Origin: Nitrospira sp.
Lineage (GTDB): Bacteria; Nitrospirota; Nitrospiria; Nitrospirales; Nitrospiraceae
DNA: 64,000 nt
Direction of reading: 5' to 3'
Assembly: GCA_024998685.1 (NCBI GenBank)
Contig: JACOEH010000008.1
Location: 1 to 64,000 of the forward strand
This document shows positions 1-9,961 of this stretch, one piece after another. Under the pieces are notes generated by a model, which worked only from the letters and a program-made list of their open reading frames with translations, did no database searches and was not told the DNA's origin. The translations under genes and the position numbers were made by a program. Each line of letters starts with the position of its first letter. Position 1 is the first letter of the stretch.

Positions 1-62
1 GCCTACCCTAAACCGGACAGATCATGTGCGACAACAACCGGACAGATCATGTGCTGGCGACA
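1..62. mobile_element. probable IS21-type insertion sequence end
   Basis: A 19-base unit, AACCGGACAGATCATGTGC, occurs at 11-29 and again at 36-54 (period 25). The stretch ends in CTGGCGACA, so the outward end reads TGTCGCCAG on the other strand. Multiple short terminal repeats and a TG...CA terminus are typical of IS21-family elements. Only the end is inside the window and no transposase is seen, so this is an inference from end structure alone. Confidence 0.4.
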
Positions 63-101
63 GGGGCTTCTCATAGAATTGATAATGAAGCCGTGTCAGG
101 A

Positions 102-207
102 TTCTTTAGTCGTTGCCCGAAGAACCTCTGCAAAGCGAAGGAGACGGACCTGCGGTTCAAGGGTATTACCAGGTCAACGCAATGTGTCGGCGGGATTATT
201 ATCGACC
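102..207. repeat. diverged direct repeat, copy 1
   Basis: About 106 bases that match 2736-2846 in the same orientation. The best conserved part is GGTTCAAGGGTATTACC followed by ATGTGTCGGCGGGAT and ATCGACC. The two copies flank the nhaA fusion gene. No convincing coding region lies in 63-334, and short overlapping frames there disagree between the two copies. Confidence 0.6.
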
Positions 208-334
208 GACATTGCCGAAGGTTCAGATGCCGAATCCGAACGGCTTCGTCGCGGATCTGCGGTCGGATGTGCGGTAATCGGCACTACGCACCCGACCAGG
301 CAGGGATGAGCCGAGCCGGAGTCAGGGTGCTTGT

Positions 335-2170
335 TTACGGCGCATGCGTATTTGCCGGACCTTTGGGCCAGAGGATCAGGACGCCCGCGACTCCCGCCAG
401 TAATGAAGCAATAAAGACGGCAATTTTGGCGGCCGCGTAGTCGTCGGCGCTGGGAAACGCCTGACCCGCGATAAAGAGGGACATGGTAAACCCGATGCCG
501 GCCAGCGCACCGGCGCCGAATAGTTGGCGCCATGAATAGGCCGTCGGCTTCACCGCAATCCCGAAGTGCACCGCAAGCCAGGCAGCTGAAAAGATTCCAA
601 TCGGTTTTCCGATCACCAAGCCACACATGATCCCCGCCATCAGGAATCCATGCCCTTCGAACACGCCGTGCGACCAGACCACGCCGGCATTGGCCAATGC
701 GAAGATCGGCAGCACGACGTAGCTGGACCAGGGCTCGACCGATCGAAGCAGTTTACTGGCCGGCGATTCGATCCGATCATGGATGACATCCATGGCCTGA
801 AGGGCCGGCTCCGACGGCCCGTGCCGCATGACGTCGCCGGCGCGTTTCATCTCCGCCCGCAACACCGCTTCCGCCTGCCCCATCAGCGCGCGAAGGTTTG
901 CCGGAGGACGCGTGGGCGTGACGGCGGCAAGGATCACGCCGGCCAGAGTCGCATGCAGCCCAGAGCCATGCAGGCAGGCCCAGAGCACCACCCCGACCAC
1001 GGCATAGGGCAATGAGCGGTAGACGCCCCACCGGTTGAAGGCAGCCAGTAATCCCGTCACGGCAAGCGAAGCGAGCAGATACTGCATGTCGATCGCGTCC
1101 GTATACAGCAAGGCGATCAGTACGATCGCGACGAGATCGTCCATGATGACTGCGGCGGTGAGGAACACCCGCAACTCGATCGACACCCGTTCTCCGAGCA
1201 GGACGATCAATGCCACGGCAAAGGCGGTATCCGTGGCGATCGTCATCCCCCAGCCCGCATGCCAGGGGCCGGGCGGGACGATGGCCAGATAAATTAACGC
1301 CGGCGCAATCATGCCTCCGCATGCGGCGAGGATGGGAAGCGCGGCGGCCTGTCTCGTGGCCAGGCGGCCCACCGTAAACTCTCGTTTGATCTCCAGCCCG
1401 ACAACCAGAAAGAAAATGGTCAGCAATCCGTCGTTGATCCACTCGATCACGGGCATGGTGAAATCACGGCCGCCGATGTGAAGACCAAAGGGCTCGTGCC
1501 ACCAGGAAGCGAATGCCGAACCGAGCGTCGAGTTGCTGAACAGAATCGCCACGACCGACATCAACAACAACGAGAGACCGGCTGACGGCGCCCATCGAAC
1601 GAAATCCACCGTCGCGGTGTGAAGGCGATGCCCCAACGAGCCCAACATGGCCTCGGCCAATGAACTCTCATCCCATGGCCCCTCATACCGACGGTTGTTC
1701 AGATAAAAGGTCGGCGTTTCCAGCACGCCGCTGCGCTGCGCGCTCCGGACGTCCTCGGCAACTCGATCACTGGCCGTTCGTCGCGTCGTCTTATCCCAGG
1801 CGTCGCGCGGCGGCAGATCGAACTCTGAGGCAATACGTTCGAGGTCTCCCTCATGGAACGTCGGCCCTTGCTTCATCAGAGCATCGTGAATCGGCCAAAA
1901 TCGGCCGGTCGCTTTTGACGCATATTCGGCAAGCTCGGCGGCTCGCTCGGCCCCGTCGTTGCCCGGAATGGGTCGATGCCGAAACACATATCGCATCCGG
2001 TCGCCGAACCGATCGCGCAGGCCTGCAATGATTTCGTGCGCGGCATGGCAATAGGGGCAGGCGTAGCTGCCGTACTCGACGAGGGTCATGTCGGCATGGG
2101 AGTTTCCGAGGATGTGATCCCGTGTGCTATCGACCGGGCGATCCAGCTTCGTCGTGTTTGCATGGGTCAT
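335..2170 (-). CDS. nhaA: DsbA-like thioredoxin domain fused to Na+/H+ antiporter NhaA
   Basis: 611 residues. Residues 1-180 form a DsbA-family thioredoxin fold with the redox motif CPYC at 38-41 and a cis-Pro loop (TPTF near 152). Residues 190-611 are a complete NhaA antiporter with about 12 hydrophobic segments. The essential aspartates of E. coli NhaA (D133, D163, D164) match D314 in ATDTAF and D344-D345 in MDDL, with the same 31-residue spacing, and a GKPIG segment carries the conserved lysine. NhaA exchanges internal Na+ for external H+ at the inner membrane. The N-terminal domain has no signal peptide, so it probably sits in the cytoplasm; such fusions occur in several phyla but the role of the thioredoxin part is not known to me. 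No strong ribosome binding site precedes the ATG. Confidence 0.93.
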   Translation of the reverse strand: MTHANTTKLDRPVDSTRDHILGNSHADMTLVEYGSYACPYCHAAHEIIAGLRDRFGDRMRYVFRHRPIPGNDGAERAAELAEYASKATGRFWPIHDALMKQGPTFHEGDLERIASEFDLPPRDAWDKTTRRTASDRVAEDVRSAQRSGVLETPTFYLNNRRYEGPWDESSLAEAMLGSLGHRLHTATVDFVRWAPSAGLSLLLMSVVAILFSNSTLGSAFASWWHEPFGLHIGGRDFTMPVIEWINDGLLTIFFLVVGLEIKREFTVGRLATRQAAALPILAACGGMIAPALIYLAIVPPGPWHAGWGMTIATDTAFAVALIVLLGERVSIELRVFLTAAVIMDDLVAIVLIALLYTDAIDMQYLLASLAVTGLLAAFNRWGVYRSLPYAVVGVVLWACLHGSGLHATLAGVILAAVTPTRPPANLRALMGQAEAVLRAEMKRAGDVMRHGPSEPALQAMDVIHDRIESPASKLLRSVEPWSSYVVLPIFALANAGVVWSHGVFEGHGFLMAGIMCGLVIGKPIGIFSAAWLAVHFGIAVKPTAYSWRQLFGAGALAGIGFTMSLFIAGQAFPSADDYAAAKIAVFIASLLAGVAGVLILWPKGPANTHAP

Positions 2171-2324
2171 AGGTGATGATCCGTGAGAGAATCAGAAAAA
2201 CGGCGGAGATCTTCTTATACCATCTCTGGAAACATGAACGGAACGCCGTCCCGATAACCGAGAGAATCGTTGATTGTTTTGTGTCCGATCTCCAGGGTTG
2301 ATCTGAACCTGAACCGGGCGCAAG

Positions 2325-2540
2325 ATGGCGCTTCGGCAAAAACCGGCGCGACTGCGATCGAGAGGGGATACCTGGGTCTATCTTCGCCTGTGTTTGTCCT
2401 GCGGACATGTGGGGTGTTGTGATTCATCAAAAAATACTCACGCGACGAAACACTTCCATAAGACGCACCATCCGATCGTACGGTCGTTCGAGCCGGGAGA
2501 GCATTGGCGCTGGTGTTATGCCGATGAACTCATGATGTAA
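2325..2540 (+). CDS. UBP-type zinc finger protein, N-terminally short
   Basis: 71 residues. From residue 17 on it matches the zf-UBP fold: WVYLRLC, then CGHVGCCDSS, HATKHFHKTHHP, and SFEPGEHWRWCY near the end. In eukaryotes this zinc finger binds the C-terminus of ubiquitin; bacterial single-domain versions exist and their ligand is unclear. The usual first Cys pair (C-x2-C about ten residues before the WVYLR segment) is missing, and an in-frame TGA at 2310-2312 leaves no room for a longer start. The gene is therefore either a shortened form lacking one zinc site or has a damaged 5' end. Confidence 0.7.
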   Translation: MALRQKPARLRSRGDTWVYLRLCLSCGHVGCCDSSKNTHATKHFHKTHHPIVRSFEPGEHWRWCYADELMM

Positions 2541-2961
2541 CCGTTCGCCTGTCGGGCCTATTCGAGGCGGCACACTCATGGGAGTTGGACGGAGAAGTGA
2601 ACGGCACTGCCGGGCCGGACTTGAGGCGGGCATGAATCCGACGAGGAACTTGTGATGGCACGCCGACGCCCAGACCGACATGATGGCATTCGGGTCCATC
2701 GGATCATCTTCCGTGATGTCGTGGCCCGTAGGCCGTTCTTTAGTCGTTTGCCCGAACCGTCGCTGTCAGGTGAAGGAGACGAACCAGCGGTTGGTTCAAG
2801 GGTATTACCGGGTCGACACGATGTGTCGGCGGGATCATCATCGACCCGTGGCTTCCTGCTCCAGCTTCGATGCGAAGGCGTTCGCAAAGGCCCTGCCGCG
2901 CTACCCGTACCACTGACATCCTTGACCCGCCGGGCAGCTCACAGGCTTTAAGGAGTGAACA
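2541..2961. other. intergenic region with diverged repeat
   Basis: No gene is supported here. Several short frames on both strands overlap each other and none resembles a known family. It contains the second copy of the diverged repeat (2736-2846). Confidence 0.5.
2736..2846. repeat. diverged direct repeat, copy 2
   Basis: Same orientation as 102-207, with scattered substitutions and a few short indels. It starts at TTCTTTAGTCG and ends at ATCGACC in both copies. The copies are about 2.6 kb apart and bracket the nhaA fusion and the zinc finger gene. Confidence 0.6.
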
Positions 2962-4224
2962 ATGAAACTCGCAGCAACTTCTCGCCACATCAAGGAGCGT
3001 CCTATGGAGAAGGCGATGCTTGCAACGATCGCAATGGTGGTGCTGACGAGTTCTCTTGTTGCTGCAACCCTGTCGCCGGCATCGCCTTCCGCCACATCAG
3101 CCGAAGCACCGAAGCTGACTCGCACAGTCGTAATGACCGGCCTGCAGAGCCCGTGGGACATTGCCTTCACGCCCGACGGTGTGATGCTATTCACCGAGAA
3201 GTGTCGCGGCGTATCGGCACGCCTCGCCGATGGAAAGACGGTGCGGCTCTTCGGTACCAGCGGATCGGCGCTGGTGGCGTCGGATCTGTTTTGCCAAGGC
3301 CAGAGTGGCGTGCACGGAATCGCAGTCGATCCGGACTTCGCGAAGGGAACACGCGACATCTATGTGTTCATGGCATCCAGCCTGCGCAAGCCGGGCACCA
3401 ATCGAGTCGTTCGCCTGACCGTCAACGCCGACTACACGAGGGTCGGCAACCGCACCGACATCATCGAAGACATCGCATACAAGGATGCGGCCAATGGCGT
3501 CGGCAGCGCCGGCGCCCATAGCGGCGGGCGCATTCGTTTCGGCCCGGATCGATTTCTATACGTGACCACCGGCGACAATCACAACGCAACACTGCCGCAG
3601 GACTTGAAGCGGCTCGGCGGCAAGGTGCTGCGAGTGAATCGCGACGGCACGGCGGCGCCGGGCAACAACACTCCGGCCGACGGCGATCCGCGTATCTTCA
3701 CTTACGGTCATCGCAACGTGCAGGGCATCACCTTCAAGCCGGCGGGTCAGCCGAACGCCGGCCAACCATTTACCGCCGAGCACGGCCCGAATCACAGCGA
3801 TGAAGTCACTGCGTTGGTAGCGGGTGGCAATGCAGGATGGGATCCGCAGAATCGGCCGAGGTTACGTTGCCCCGACAACTATTGCGGCTACGCGGGCGAT
3901 CCAATCACGATGCCGATGACCGATATCGAACGTTTCCCCAAAGCGATGCCCCCAAGCTGGGTCTACAACGGCAGCGGCCGCGGTATGGGCCCGGCTCTGT
4001 TTCTCGACGGCAAGCAATGGAGGGGATGGAACGGCCGCTTGCTGGTGAGCTTGATGGGCGGCCGGAGGATTGCCGTGCTTGAACTGGATGCGCGTGGCAT
4101 GGCGACGAACGAGGCGACCGTCGAGTTGCCCGCAACGCGAACCCGCACCCTGGTGCAAGGCCCCGACGGCAATTTATACACCGCCAACGATGACGGAGAG
4201 ATCTGGCGCGTCGTTCCGAGCTGA
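2962..4224 (+). CDS. PQQ-dependent sugar dehydrogenase (sorbosone dehydrogenase family), exported
   Basis: 420 residues from the first ATG. A second ATG at 3004 has its own AAGGAG and yields a cleaner Sec signal peptide (MEKAMLATIAMVVLTSSLVA), so translation may start there. The mature part is a beta-propeller of the soluble glucose/sorbosone dehydrogenase family. Diagnostic segments are QSPWDIAFTPDG, GVHGIAVDPDF, GAHSGGRIRFGPD (H186 is the expected catalytic base), YGHRNVQG and AEHGPNHSDE. Family members oxidise aldose sugars with pyrroloquinoline quinone in the periplasm; the real substrate and whether PQQ is made by this organism cannot be judged here. Neighbouring genes are unrelated. Confidence 0.88.
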   Translation: MKLAATSRHIKERPMEKAMLATIAMVVLTSSLVAATLSPASPSATSAEAPKLTRTVVMTGLQSPWDIAFTPDGVMLFTEKCRGVSARLADGKTVRLFGTSGSALVASDLFCQGQSGVHGIAVDPDFAKGTRDIYVFMASSLRKPGTNRVVRLTVNADYTRVGNRTDIIEDIAYKDAANGVGSAGAHSGGRIRFGPDRFLYVTTGDNHNATLPQDLKRLGGKVLRVNRDGTAAPGNNTPADGDPRIFTYGHRNVQGITFKPAGQPNAGQPFTAEHGPNHSDEVTALVAGGNAGWDPQNRPRLRCPDNYCGYAGDPITMPMTDIERFPKAMPPSWVYNGSGRGMGPALFLDGKQWRGWNGRLLVSLMGGRRIAVLELDARGMATNEATVELPATRTRTLVQGPDGNLYTANDDGEIWRVVPS

Positions 4225-4368
4225 TTCTGCGTGACGACTGCCGGCGGATCAAACATGGGCCGGTTCAACGGCGTGTGGTTGATCGAAGCCTTCACCACCG
4301 CTCGGCGGGTGGCGGTGAATGACGCGCCGCAACGCCGTCCTTAGAAACGATGCATGTGGAGGAGCACG

Positions 4369-4770
4369 ATGTCACGTCAAGCGCATTCCGAAAACGGCAT
4401 CATTCATATGCCGAGCAAGTACTCGGTGCCCGAAACCATTCGACGACTGGGAGGTCTCGCGAAATCGAAAGGGCTCACCGTGTTTGCGCACATCGACTTC
4501 AGCAGCGACGCCGCCAAGGTGGGCCTCCGGATGCGGCCGACGCAATTGCTGATCTTCGGCAATCCCAAATCCGGCACGCCCGTGATGATCGGCTCCCCCA
4601 GCATCGCGCTTGATCTGCCGTTAAAAGCTCTGGCGTGGGAGGATGCGGACGGGAAGGTCCGGCTCTCATACAATGCACCGGAATATCTCAAGAGGCGACA
4701 CGACCTGCGTGGCGACTTACTCAAAAACATTTCAGGGGTCGGGGCACTGGTCGAGAGTGCGGCCGGATGA
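4369..4770 (+). CDS. DUF302 domain protein
   Basis: 133 residues from the ATG at 4369, which is preceded by GGAGGAGC at a good distance; an in-frame ATG at 4354 lacks such a site. The sequence matches DUF302: SVPETIRRLGGLAKSKGLTVFAHIDFS, then LRMRPTQLLIFGNPKSGTP and LPLKALAWEDADGKV. The fold is small and cytoplasmic here, with no signal peptide. The biochemical function of the family is unknown. It is followed after 33 bases by an aldo/keto reductase in the same direction, so the two may be cotranscribed. Confidence 0.88.
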   Translation: MSRQAHSENGIIHMPSKYSVPETIRRLGGLAKSKGLTVFAHIDFSSDAAKVGLRMRPTQLLIFGNPKSGTPVMIGSPSIALDLPLKALAWEDADGKVRLSYNAPEYLKRRHDLRGDLLKNISGVGALVESAAG

Positions 4771-4803
4771 TTTCGGATCCTATAGCTTGAAAGAGGACTC
4801 GAT

Positions 4804-5772
4804 ATGGAAACACGACAAATCGGATCGCTCAGCGTGTCGGTCGTGGGGCTGGGTTGCAATAACTTTGGGGGGCGTCTGGATGCTGAACGCACGGCGGCGA
4901 CGGTGCGCGCCGCGCTCGATGCAGGCATCACGTTCTTCGACACGGCCGACATCTATGGAAAAACCAGAAGCGAGGAGTTTCTCGGCCGCGCGCTGGGACG
5001 CCGCCGGAACGATATCGTGCTGGCTACCAAATTCGGCATGGAAGTGGACGAGCGGCGTCGCGGCGCGAAACCGGCCTATGTTCGTCAGGCGGTCGAGGAC
5101 AGCTTGCGCCGCCTAGGGACCGATTGCATCGATCTCTATCAACTGCATCAACCCGACCCGACCACGCCGATTGCGGATACCTTGGGTGCGCTCGATGAGC
5201 TCGTGCGGGCCGGCAAGGTGCGGGAGATCGGCTGCTCCAACTTCTCCGCAAGCGAGCTTCGCGCGGCGAGGGAAGCCGCGCGGCCGGGCGCGGAGCGGTT
5301 CGTCAGTGTGCAAAACGAGTACAGCCTCCTGCAGCGGGACCCGGAGCGTGACGTTCTGGACGAATGCAGGCGCACGGGTCTGGCCTTCATTCCCTATTTT
5401 CCGTTGGCGAGCGGCCTGCTGACGGGCAAGTATCGCCATGGTCAGCCTCCTCCCCAAGGAAGTCGGCTTCAGTCTCAATTCGGCACGGAACCGTTTACGG
5501 ACGCGAACCTTCTCCTGGTGGAATCGCTGCTCGATTTTGCGACTTCGCGAGGACATACGCTGGTGGAACTGGCCGTCTCATGGTTGGCTTCACGCCCGAC
5601 CGTCGCCTCGATCATTGCCGGTGCGACTTCGCCCGAACAAGTCAAGACCAACGCGACCGCCGCCGGCTGGCGGTTGACCGACACTGAGCTTGGTGAGATC
5701 GATGCGATCTTGTCGCAGCCGAAGGCGGTCCATCATGCCGAGTTTTCCCCTGACCGAGAGGGAACTGCATGA
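4804..5772 (+). CDS. aldo/keto reductase
   Basis: 322 residues, normal length for the family. The catalytic tetrad is visible: D46 in FDTAD, Y51 in DIYG, K76 in ATKFG and H115 in YQLHQPD. The NADPH-binding C-terminal part includes SIIAGATSPEQV. These enzymes reduce aldehydes or ketones with NADPH in the cytoplasm. The substrate cannot be inferred; the gene follows the DUF302 gene and may belong to a detoxification pair. The ribosome binding site is GAAAGAGG just before the ATG. Confidence 0.92.
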   Translation: METRQIGSLSVSVVGLGCNNFGGRLDAERTAATVRAALDAGITFFDTADIYGKTRSEEFLGRALGRRRNDIVLATKFGMEVDERRRGAKPAYVRQAVEDSLRRLGTDCIDLYQLHQPDPTTPIADTLGALDELVRAGKVREIGCSNFSASELRAAREAARPGAERFVSVQNEYSLLQRDPERDVLDECRRTGLAFIPYFPLASGLLTGKYRHGQPPPQGSRLQSQFGTEPFTDANLLLVESLLDFATSRGHTLVELAVSWLASRPTVASIIAGATSPEQVKTNATAAGWRLTDTELGEIDAILSQPKAVHHAEFSPDREGTA

Positions 5773-5834
5773 TCTGACCAGCTACATGCTGGTTTGACGG
5801 AGAGCCGGTGAAGGGCCGCTTGGGACCAAGCGGA

Positions 5835-5858
5835 GACCATGTTCGTCTGCACATGGTC
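5835..5858. repeat. inverted repeat GACCATGT-N8-ACATGGTC
   Basis: Two perfect 8-base arms with an 8-base loop, 62 bases after the aldo/keto reductase stop. There is no T-run on either side, so an operator is as likely as a terminator. Confidence 0.45.
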
Positions 5859-6102
5859 ATTTCAGCAAAGAGGATGCGGCGGCAAACACTTACCGAACGT
5901 GTATCTCCGGCAGATATGGCTTGGAGAATTCACGGCTCTCTCTGTTCAATCCGGATCGGATCGCTAAGGCGTACTGAACACGTATATTTTCGACCCGTTA
6001 CAGTGTTAGTCTTCTTTCCTTGAGATGCCACGAACCCTCATTCACTTGGCGACGGTCGTGATACCGCTGCACATTGCAGGAGTGATCGGATCGCACATAT
6101 GT

Positions 6103-6118
6103 TCCATGGATCCATGGA
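6103..6118. promoter_or_regulatory. 16-base perfect palindrome TCCATGGATCCATGGA
   Basis: The unit TCCATGGA occurs twice head to tail and, being self-complementary, forms a 16-base palindrome. It lies 122 bases before the start of the coiled-coil gene and could be a repressor site. No binding protein can be named. Confidence 0.3.
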
Positions 6119-6240
6119 GATGGCATGGTCATTTCCGTTTGAACATGGCTGAACGTCTATGCCGAGACTGTGATCAATGAAACCGAGCGCGCTCCTCAAT
6201 GTCTCACCGGGGCTGGGCGCATTAAAAAGGAGGTAGGAAC

Positions 6241-6915
6241 ATGGCGGTGACCGTTGACGATATCAAGAAATGGCTGGGCTCTTTAGAACAGAAGCGGGAT
6301 GAGCTAAGGCTTCAGGCCCACCTATTGGGGATGGAGGCGCGCGACGAATTCGACAAAGTGGACCAATCGATCGACAAGTTTCGAGGGGCGATTCAATGGG
6401 TGTCGTCAACCGCATCGGACGCGGCTCGGGAAGCACCCGCCACGATCAAGACCGGTGCCGAGACACTCGCCAGGACCGTGTCGGACTCCATCACCGAATT
6501 ACGCGTCGCGCACGCCGATACCTTCGACACACTCAAACAACGGGCCGGCGACCTCCACACAGAGATCGAAAAAGCCACCCTGTCGCTCCAGGATACGGTC
6601 GGATCGTTGAAAGACAAGGCGGGTGAGGCGTCGGCTGATTTTCGGCGTCGATCCGAGGAGGCCAAGGCGGAATTCGCCGCAAAAGCCGCGGACGCCAGAA
6701 CCCAAATTGCGGGGAAGCTTGAGGAGATAAAGCACAAAGGCCAGGAGATGAAGGAACGGTCGGAGCGCGTGTCCGAAGGAGTGAAAGGAGCATTGAAAGG
6801 CATGGCGGAAGACTTTTCACGCCATCTCGGCGAACTCCATACCGATCTGGACAATCGGCTGAGTGCGCTCAAGAGTAAGGTCGAATCGTCCGGGCAGTCC
6901 GAAGCCAAGAAGTAG
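6241..6915 (+). CDS. coiled-coil, apolipoprotein-like protein
   Basis: 224 residues, strongly helical, rich in Lys, Glu, Ala, Asp and Ser. It has no signal peptide and no membrane segment. Repeated amphipathic stretches such as LKDKAGEASADFRRRSEE and LEEIKHKGQEMKERSERV resemble apolipoprotein-type or LEA-like helices. Such proteins may be structural, membrane-associating or stress-protective; I do not recognise a specific family. The start is well supported by AAAAAGGAGG. It lies 91 bases before sucA in the same direction. Confidence 0.8.
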   Translation: MAVTVDDIKKWLGSLEQKRDELRLQAHLLGMEARDEFDKVDQSIDKFRGAIQWVSSTASDAAREAPATIKTGAETLARTVSDSITELRVAHADTFDTLKQRAGDLHTEIEKATLSLQDTVGSLKDKAGEASADFRRRSEEAKAEFAAKAADARTQIAGKLEEIKHKGQEMKERSERVSEGVKGALKGMAEDFSRHLGELHTDLDNRLSALKSKVESSGQSEAKK

Positions 6916-7006
6916 GGCGGGGCTTCCATGGTGGGCTGATGTAAGTCTAGAAGTATATATAAATGGAGAAGAAGCACGGCCGAGCTGCACGAATTTCACA
7001 TTACCC

Positions 7007-9961
7007 ATGAATCAACGAATTCCACTCCCTCTTCTCGCCAACCTCCCGTTCGTGGAGGATTTATATGTGGAGTTTCTGCGGGATCCTGCCTCGGTCTCGC
7101 CGGCGTGGCGGGACTACTTTAAGGATGTGGAGAACGATGGCGATCACTTCATGGCTCGGGGACGCGGGCCTTCCCGTCCGCCGAAATCCCTTTTCGACCC
7201 CGAACGCGATCGTATCGATCTCACCCACCCACCCCAGGCGCGCCGAAACGCGCCTCTTCCCGGTCTCACCCGCCCACCCCAGGCGCCATTGCACCCTCCC
7301 GCCCCGAGCCTGCCGAGACAGGCTCCTCTTCCGAAGGACGCGCTCTTTGCCCGAGATCATGACGAGACAGGCATCGGTCGACTCGAACGAGACACCATCA
7401 TCGGGCAACAAGATCGTGTCTCCCAGCTCGTGCATGCGTACCTCGTCCGTGGGCACATGGCCGCCGCCATCGACCCGCTGGAGATGCCGCGTCCGGTTCA
7501 TCCCGAGCTGGATCCTGCATTCCATGGGTTCACGGAGAACGACTTGGAAGGGCGATTTTCTACGCATGGAATTGCAGGAGCGGATTTCATGACCCTACGT
7601 GAAATCCTGGACCGCCTGCGGGCCGCCTATTGCGGATCGATCGGCTCGCAGTTCATGCATATCGACGACCCGGAGCGGCGGGCGTGGGTTCGAGAGCGGA
7701 TGGAGAGGCCGGAGAACCATGCCGGTCTCACGCGGCAAGAGCAGATCCGTATCCTCACCCGGCTGACCGACGCAGTCATCTTCGAAGAGTTCATCCAGCA
7801 GAAGTATCCCGGCGCCAAGAGCTTCTCACTCGAGGGGGCGGAAAGCTTGATCCCGCTGCTCGACCTGGCGATCGAAACCGCCGGCGAACAGGGTGTGGAA
7901 GAGATCGTGCTGGCGATGGCACACCGGGGCAGACTCAACGTCCTGGCAAATATCGTGGGGAAGCGACCGCGTGAGATTTTCCATGAATTCGAGAACGTGA
8001 TCGACCCTCTTCGGGAGGGACGCGGCGACGTCAAGTACCACCTCGGACACAGCACGGACTGGGTCACGGCATCAGGGCGAACGGTGCACTTGTCCCTCTG
8101 CTTCAACCCAAGCCATTTGGAATTCGTCAATCCGGTCGCGCTTGGACGCACGCGTGCGAAGCAAGACCGGGCCGGCGATCGGACTCGCGCGCGCCGCACG
8201 GCGCTTCTCATCCATGGAGATGCGTCCTTCGCCGGAGAGGGTGTCGTGCAGGAGACGCTCAATCTGAGCCGGCTTGAGGGGTACCGCACGGGCGGGACGC
8301 TGCATGTCGTGGTCAACAACCAGATCGGCTTCACGACGTCTCCGGAAGAGGCTCGATCATCGCTCTACGCGACGGACGTGGCCAAGATGCTTCAGATCCC
8401 GATTTTCCATGTCAATGGGGAAGATCCTGAAGCCGTCGCCCGGGTCGTGCGGCTCGCGATGGATTTCCGGCGGACCTTTCACAGTGACGTCGTGATAGAC
8501 ATGTACTGTTTTCGACGGCGCGGCCACAACGAAGGGGACGAGCCCAGCTTTACACAGCCGCTCATGTATGGAGTCATCGACAAGCGCCGGCCTCTCCGCG
8601 AATACTATCTTGGACATCTTTTGCGCCTCGGTGAGATCGATCGTGATGAGGCGGATCGGATCGGGGTGGAGCGCCGGCGTGAGCTTGAGCGGGATCTCAC
8701 CGAGGCCCGGAGTCATGCCTACATTCCGTTGCGAGAGAAGTCGATCGGGATGTGGGCGGGATACTATGGAGGACTCGACGGAGATGACGACGAGGTCGGC
8801 ACCGGGGTTGAACGGGGCCGGCTGGTCACGCTGATGGAAACGCTCACCCGATTGCCTGAACGGTTTCATCCACACACGAAGATCACCCAGTGGCTGCAGC
8901 GCCGGCTCGAAATGGCAGCCGGCGCGCGTCCTCTTGACTGGTCTGCCGGCGAGGCGCTGGCCTTCGCTACGCTGGCTGTGGAAGGATACTCGATCCGTTT
9001 ATCGGGTCAGGACACGCCTCGTGGAACCTTTAGTCAGAGGCATGCCGTCCTGCACGATACCGGGGATGGTCGGATGCATGTGCCGCTTCAGCATCTCGCG
9101 CCGGGTCAGGCGCCGGTGGAGATTTACAACAGTCCTCTTTCTGAGGCGGGCGTGCTGGGCTTTGAGTACGGGTACAGCTTGGATTGTCCCGACGGGCTGG
9201 TCCTTTGGGAAGCCCAATTCGGAGACTTCGTCAATGCGGCCCAGGTCATTATCGATCAATTCCTTGTCAGCGCCGAAGAAAAGTGGCGCCGGCTGAGTGG
9301 GCTCGTGCTTCTCCTTCCCCATGCGTTCGAAGGGCAAGGGCCGGAGCATTCGAGCGCGCGCCTGGAGCGTTTCCTGGAGCTTGCCGTCAACGACAATATT
9401 CAGGTTGTGAATCCGACGACACCGGCCCAATACTTCCATGTGCTCAGGCGTCAAGCGTTGTGCCGATGGCGTAAGCCCCTGGTTGTGATGACGCCGAAGA
9501 GTCTGCTTCGCCACCCGCAAGCCGGCTCGACACTCGAGGATCTCGCACAAGGCCGTTTCCGTCGAATCCTCTTCGACCGGACGGTCAAACCGGAGCGGGT
9601 CAAGCGTGTCCTGCTCTGCAGCGGGAAGGTCTACTATGACTTGGTGGGGTTACGGGATGAGCTCAAGCGCGACGACGTCGCGATCCTGAGGTTGGAGCAG
9701 CTCTATCCCTTACAAGATGCGGAATTGCGTCAGAGCCTGGCGACCTATCCGTCGAAGGCGCCGGTGGTTTGGGTTCAGGAGGAACCAGCGAACATGGGAG
9801 CGTGGCGGTATTTGTTTGCACGATTCGGCGACAGACTGATGGACACCTGGCCCTTCTCGGCGGTCTGCCGACCGGCCTCGGCCAGTCCTGCGACCGGATG
9901 GCATGATCTCCACAAAATCGAGCAGCAGAAGCTGCTCAAGGCGGCATTCGATGTCCATTGA
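7007..9961 (+). CDS. sucA: 2-oxoglutarate dehydrogenase E1 component
   Basis: 984 residues from the ATG at 7007, which puts the conserved N-terminal helix ([15 protein letters not shown]) directly after the start; the open frame extends further upstream without such homology. It decarboxylates 2-oxoglutarate with thiamine diphosphate and transfers the succinyl group to the lipoyl domain of E2 in the TCA cycle. Typical segments are [39 protein letters not shown] and [12 protein letters not shown]. Unusual is a Pro-rich linker around residues 70-110 coded by short repeats and hairpins (7219-7338), which adds about 40 residues to the normal length. It overlaps sucB by 11 bases. Confidence 0.95.
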   Translation: MNQRIPLPLLANLPFVEDLYVEFLRDPASVSPAWRDYFKDVENDGDHFMARGRGPSRPPKSLFDPERDRIDLTHPPQARRNAPLPGLTRPPQAPLHPPAPSLPRQAPLPKDALFARDHDETGIGRLERDTIIGQQDRVSQLVHAYLVRGHMAAAIDPLEMPRPVHPELDPAFHGFTENDLEGRFSTHGIAGADFMTLREILDRLRAAYCGSIGSQFMHIDDPERRAWVRERMERPENHAGLTRQEQIRILTRLTDAVIFEEFIQQKYPGAKSFSLEGAESLIPLLDLAIETAGEQGVEEIVLAMAHRGRLNVLANIVGKRPREIFHEFENVIDPLREGRGDVKYHLGHSTDWVTASGRTVHLSLCFNPSHLEFVNPVALGRTRAKQDRAGDRTRARRTALLIHGDASFAGEGVVQETLNLSRLEGYRTGGTLHVVVNNQIGFTTSPEEARSSLYATDVAKMLQIPIFHVNGEDPEAVARVVRLAMDFRRTFHSDVVIDMYCFRRRGHNEGDEPSFTQPLMYGVIDKRRPLREYYLGHLLRLGEIDRDEADRIGVERRRELERDLTEARSHAYIPLREKSIGMWAGYYGGLDGDDDEVGTGVERGRLVTLMETLTRLPERFHPHTKITQWLQRRLEMAAGARPLDWSAGEALAFATLAVEGYSIRLSGQDTPRGTFSQRHAVLHDTGDGRMHVPLQHLAPGQAPVEIYNSPLSEAGVLGFEYGYSLDCPDGLVLWEAQFGDFVNAAQVIIDQFLVSAEEKWRRLSGLVLLLPHAFEGQGPEHSSARLERFLELAVNDNIQVVNPTTPAQYFHVLRRQALCRWRKPLVVMTPKSLLRHPQAGSTLEDLAQGRFRRILFDRTVKPERVKRVLLCSGKVYYDLVGLRDELKRDDVAILRLEQLYPLQDAELRQSLATYPSKAPVVWVQEEPANMGAWRYLFARFGDRLMDTWPFSAVCRPASASPATGWHDLHKIEQQKLLKAAFDVH
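7219..7338 (+). repeat. repeat and hairpin insert inside the sucA linker
   Basis: A 23-base unit, TCTCACCC(A/G)CCCACCCCAGGCGC, occurs at 7219-7241 and 7264-7286 with one mismatch. Two perfect 7-base hairpins sit in the same stretch: AGGCGCG-CCGAA-ACGCGCCT near 7237-7255 and GAGCCTG-CCGAGA-CAGGCTC near 7306-7325. Both hairpins are followed closely by CTCTTCC. The reading frame stays open and gives a Pro/Arg-rich linker. Confidence 0.75.

Larger units (their letters stand above)
5773..6240. other. intergenic region with two inverted repeats
   Basis: No convincing gene. A possible 51-codon frame at 6025-6180 has no clear ribosome binding site. The region holds an inverted repeat at 5835-5858, a 16-base perfect palindrome at 6103-6118, and the AAAAAGGAGG ribosome binding site of the next gene. 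Confidence 0.5.

Noticed and set aside
7219-7338. CRISPR-like repeats
   Set aside because: Only two copies, inside an open sucA frame, with no regular spacers or cas genes.
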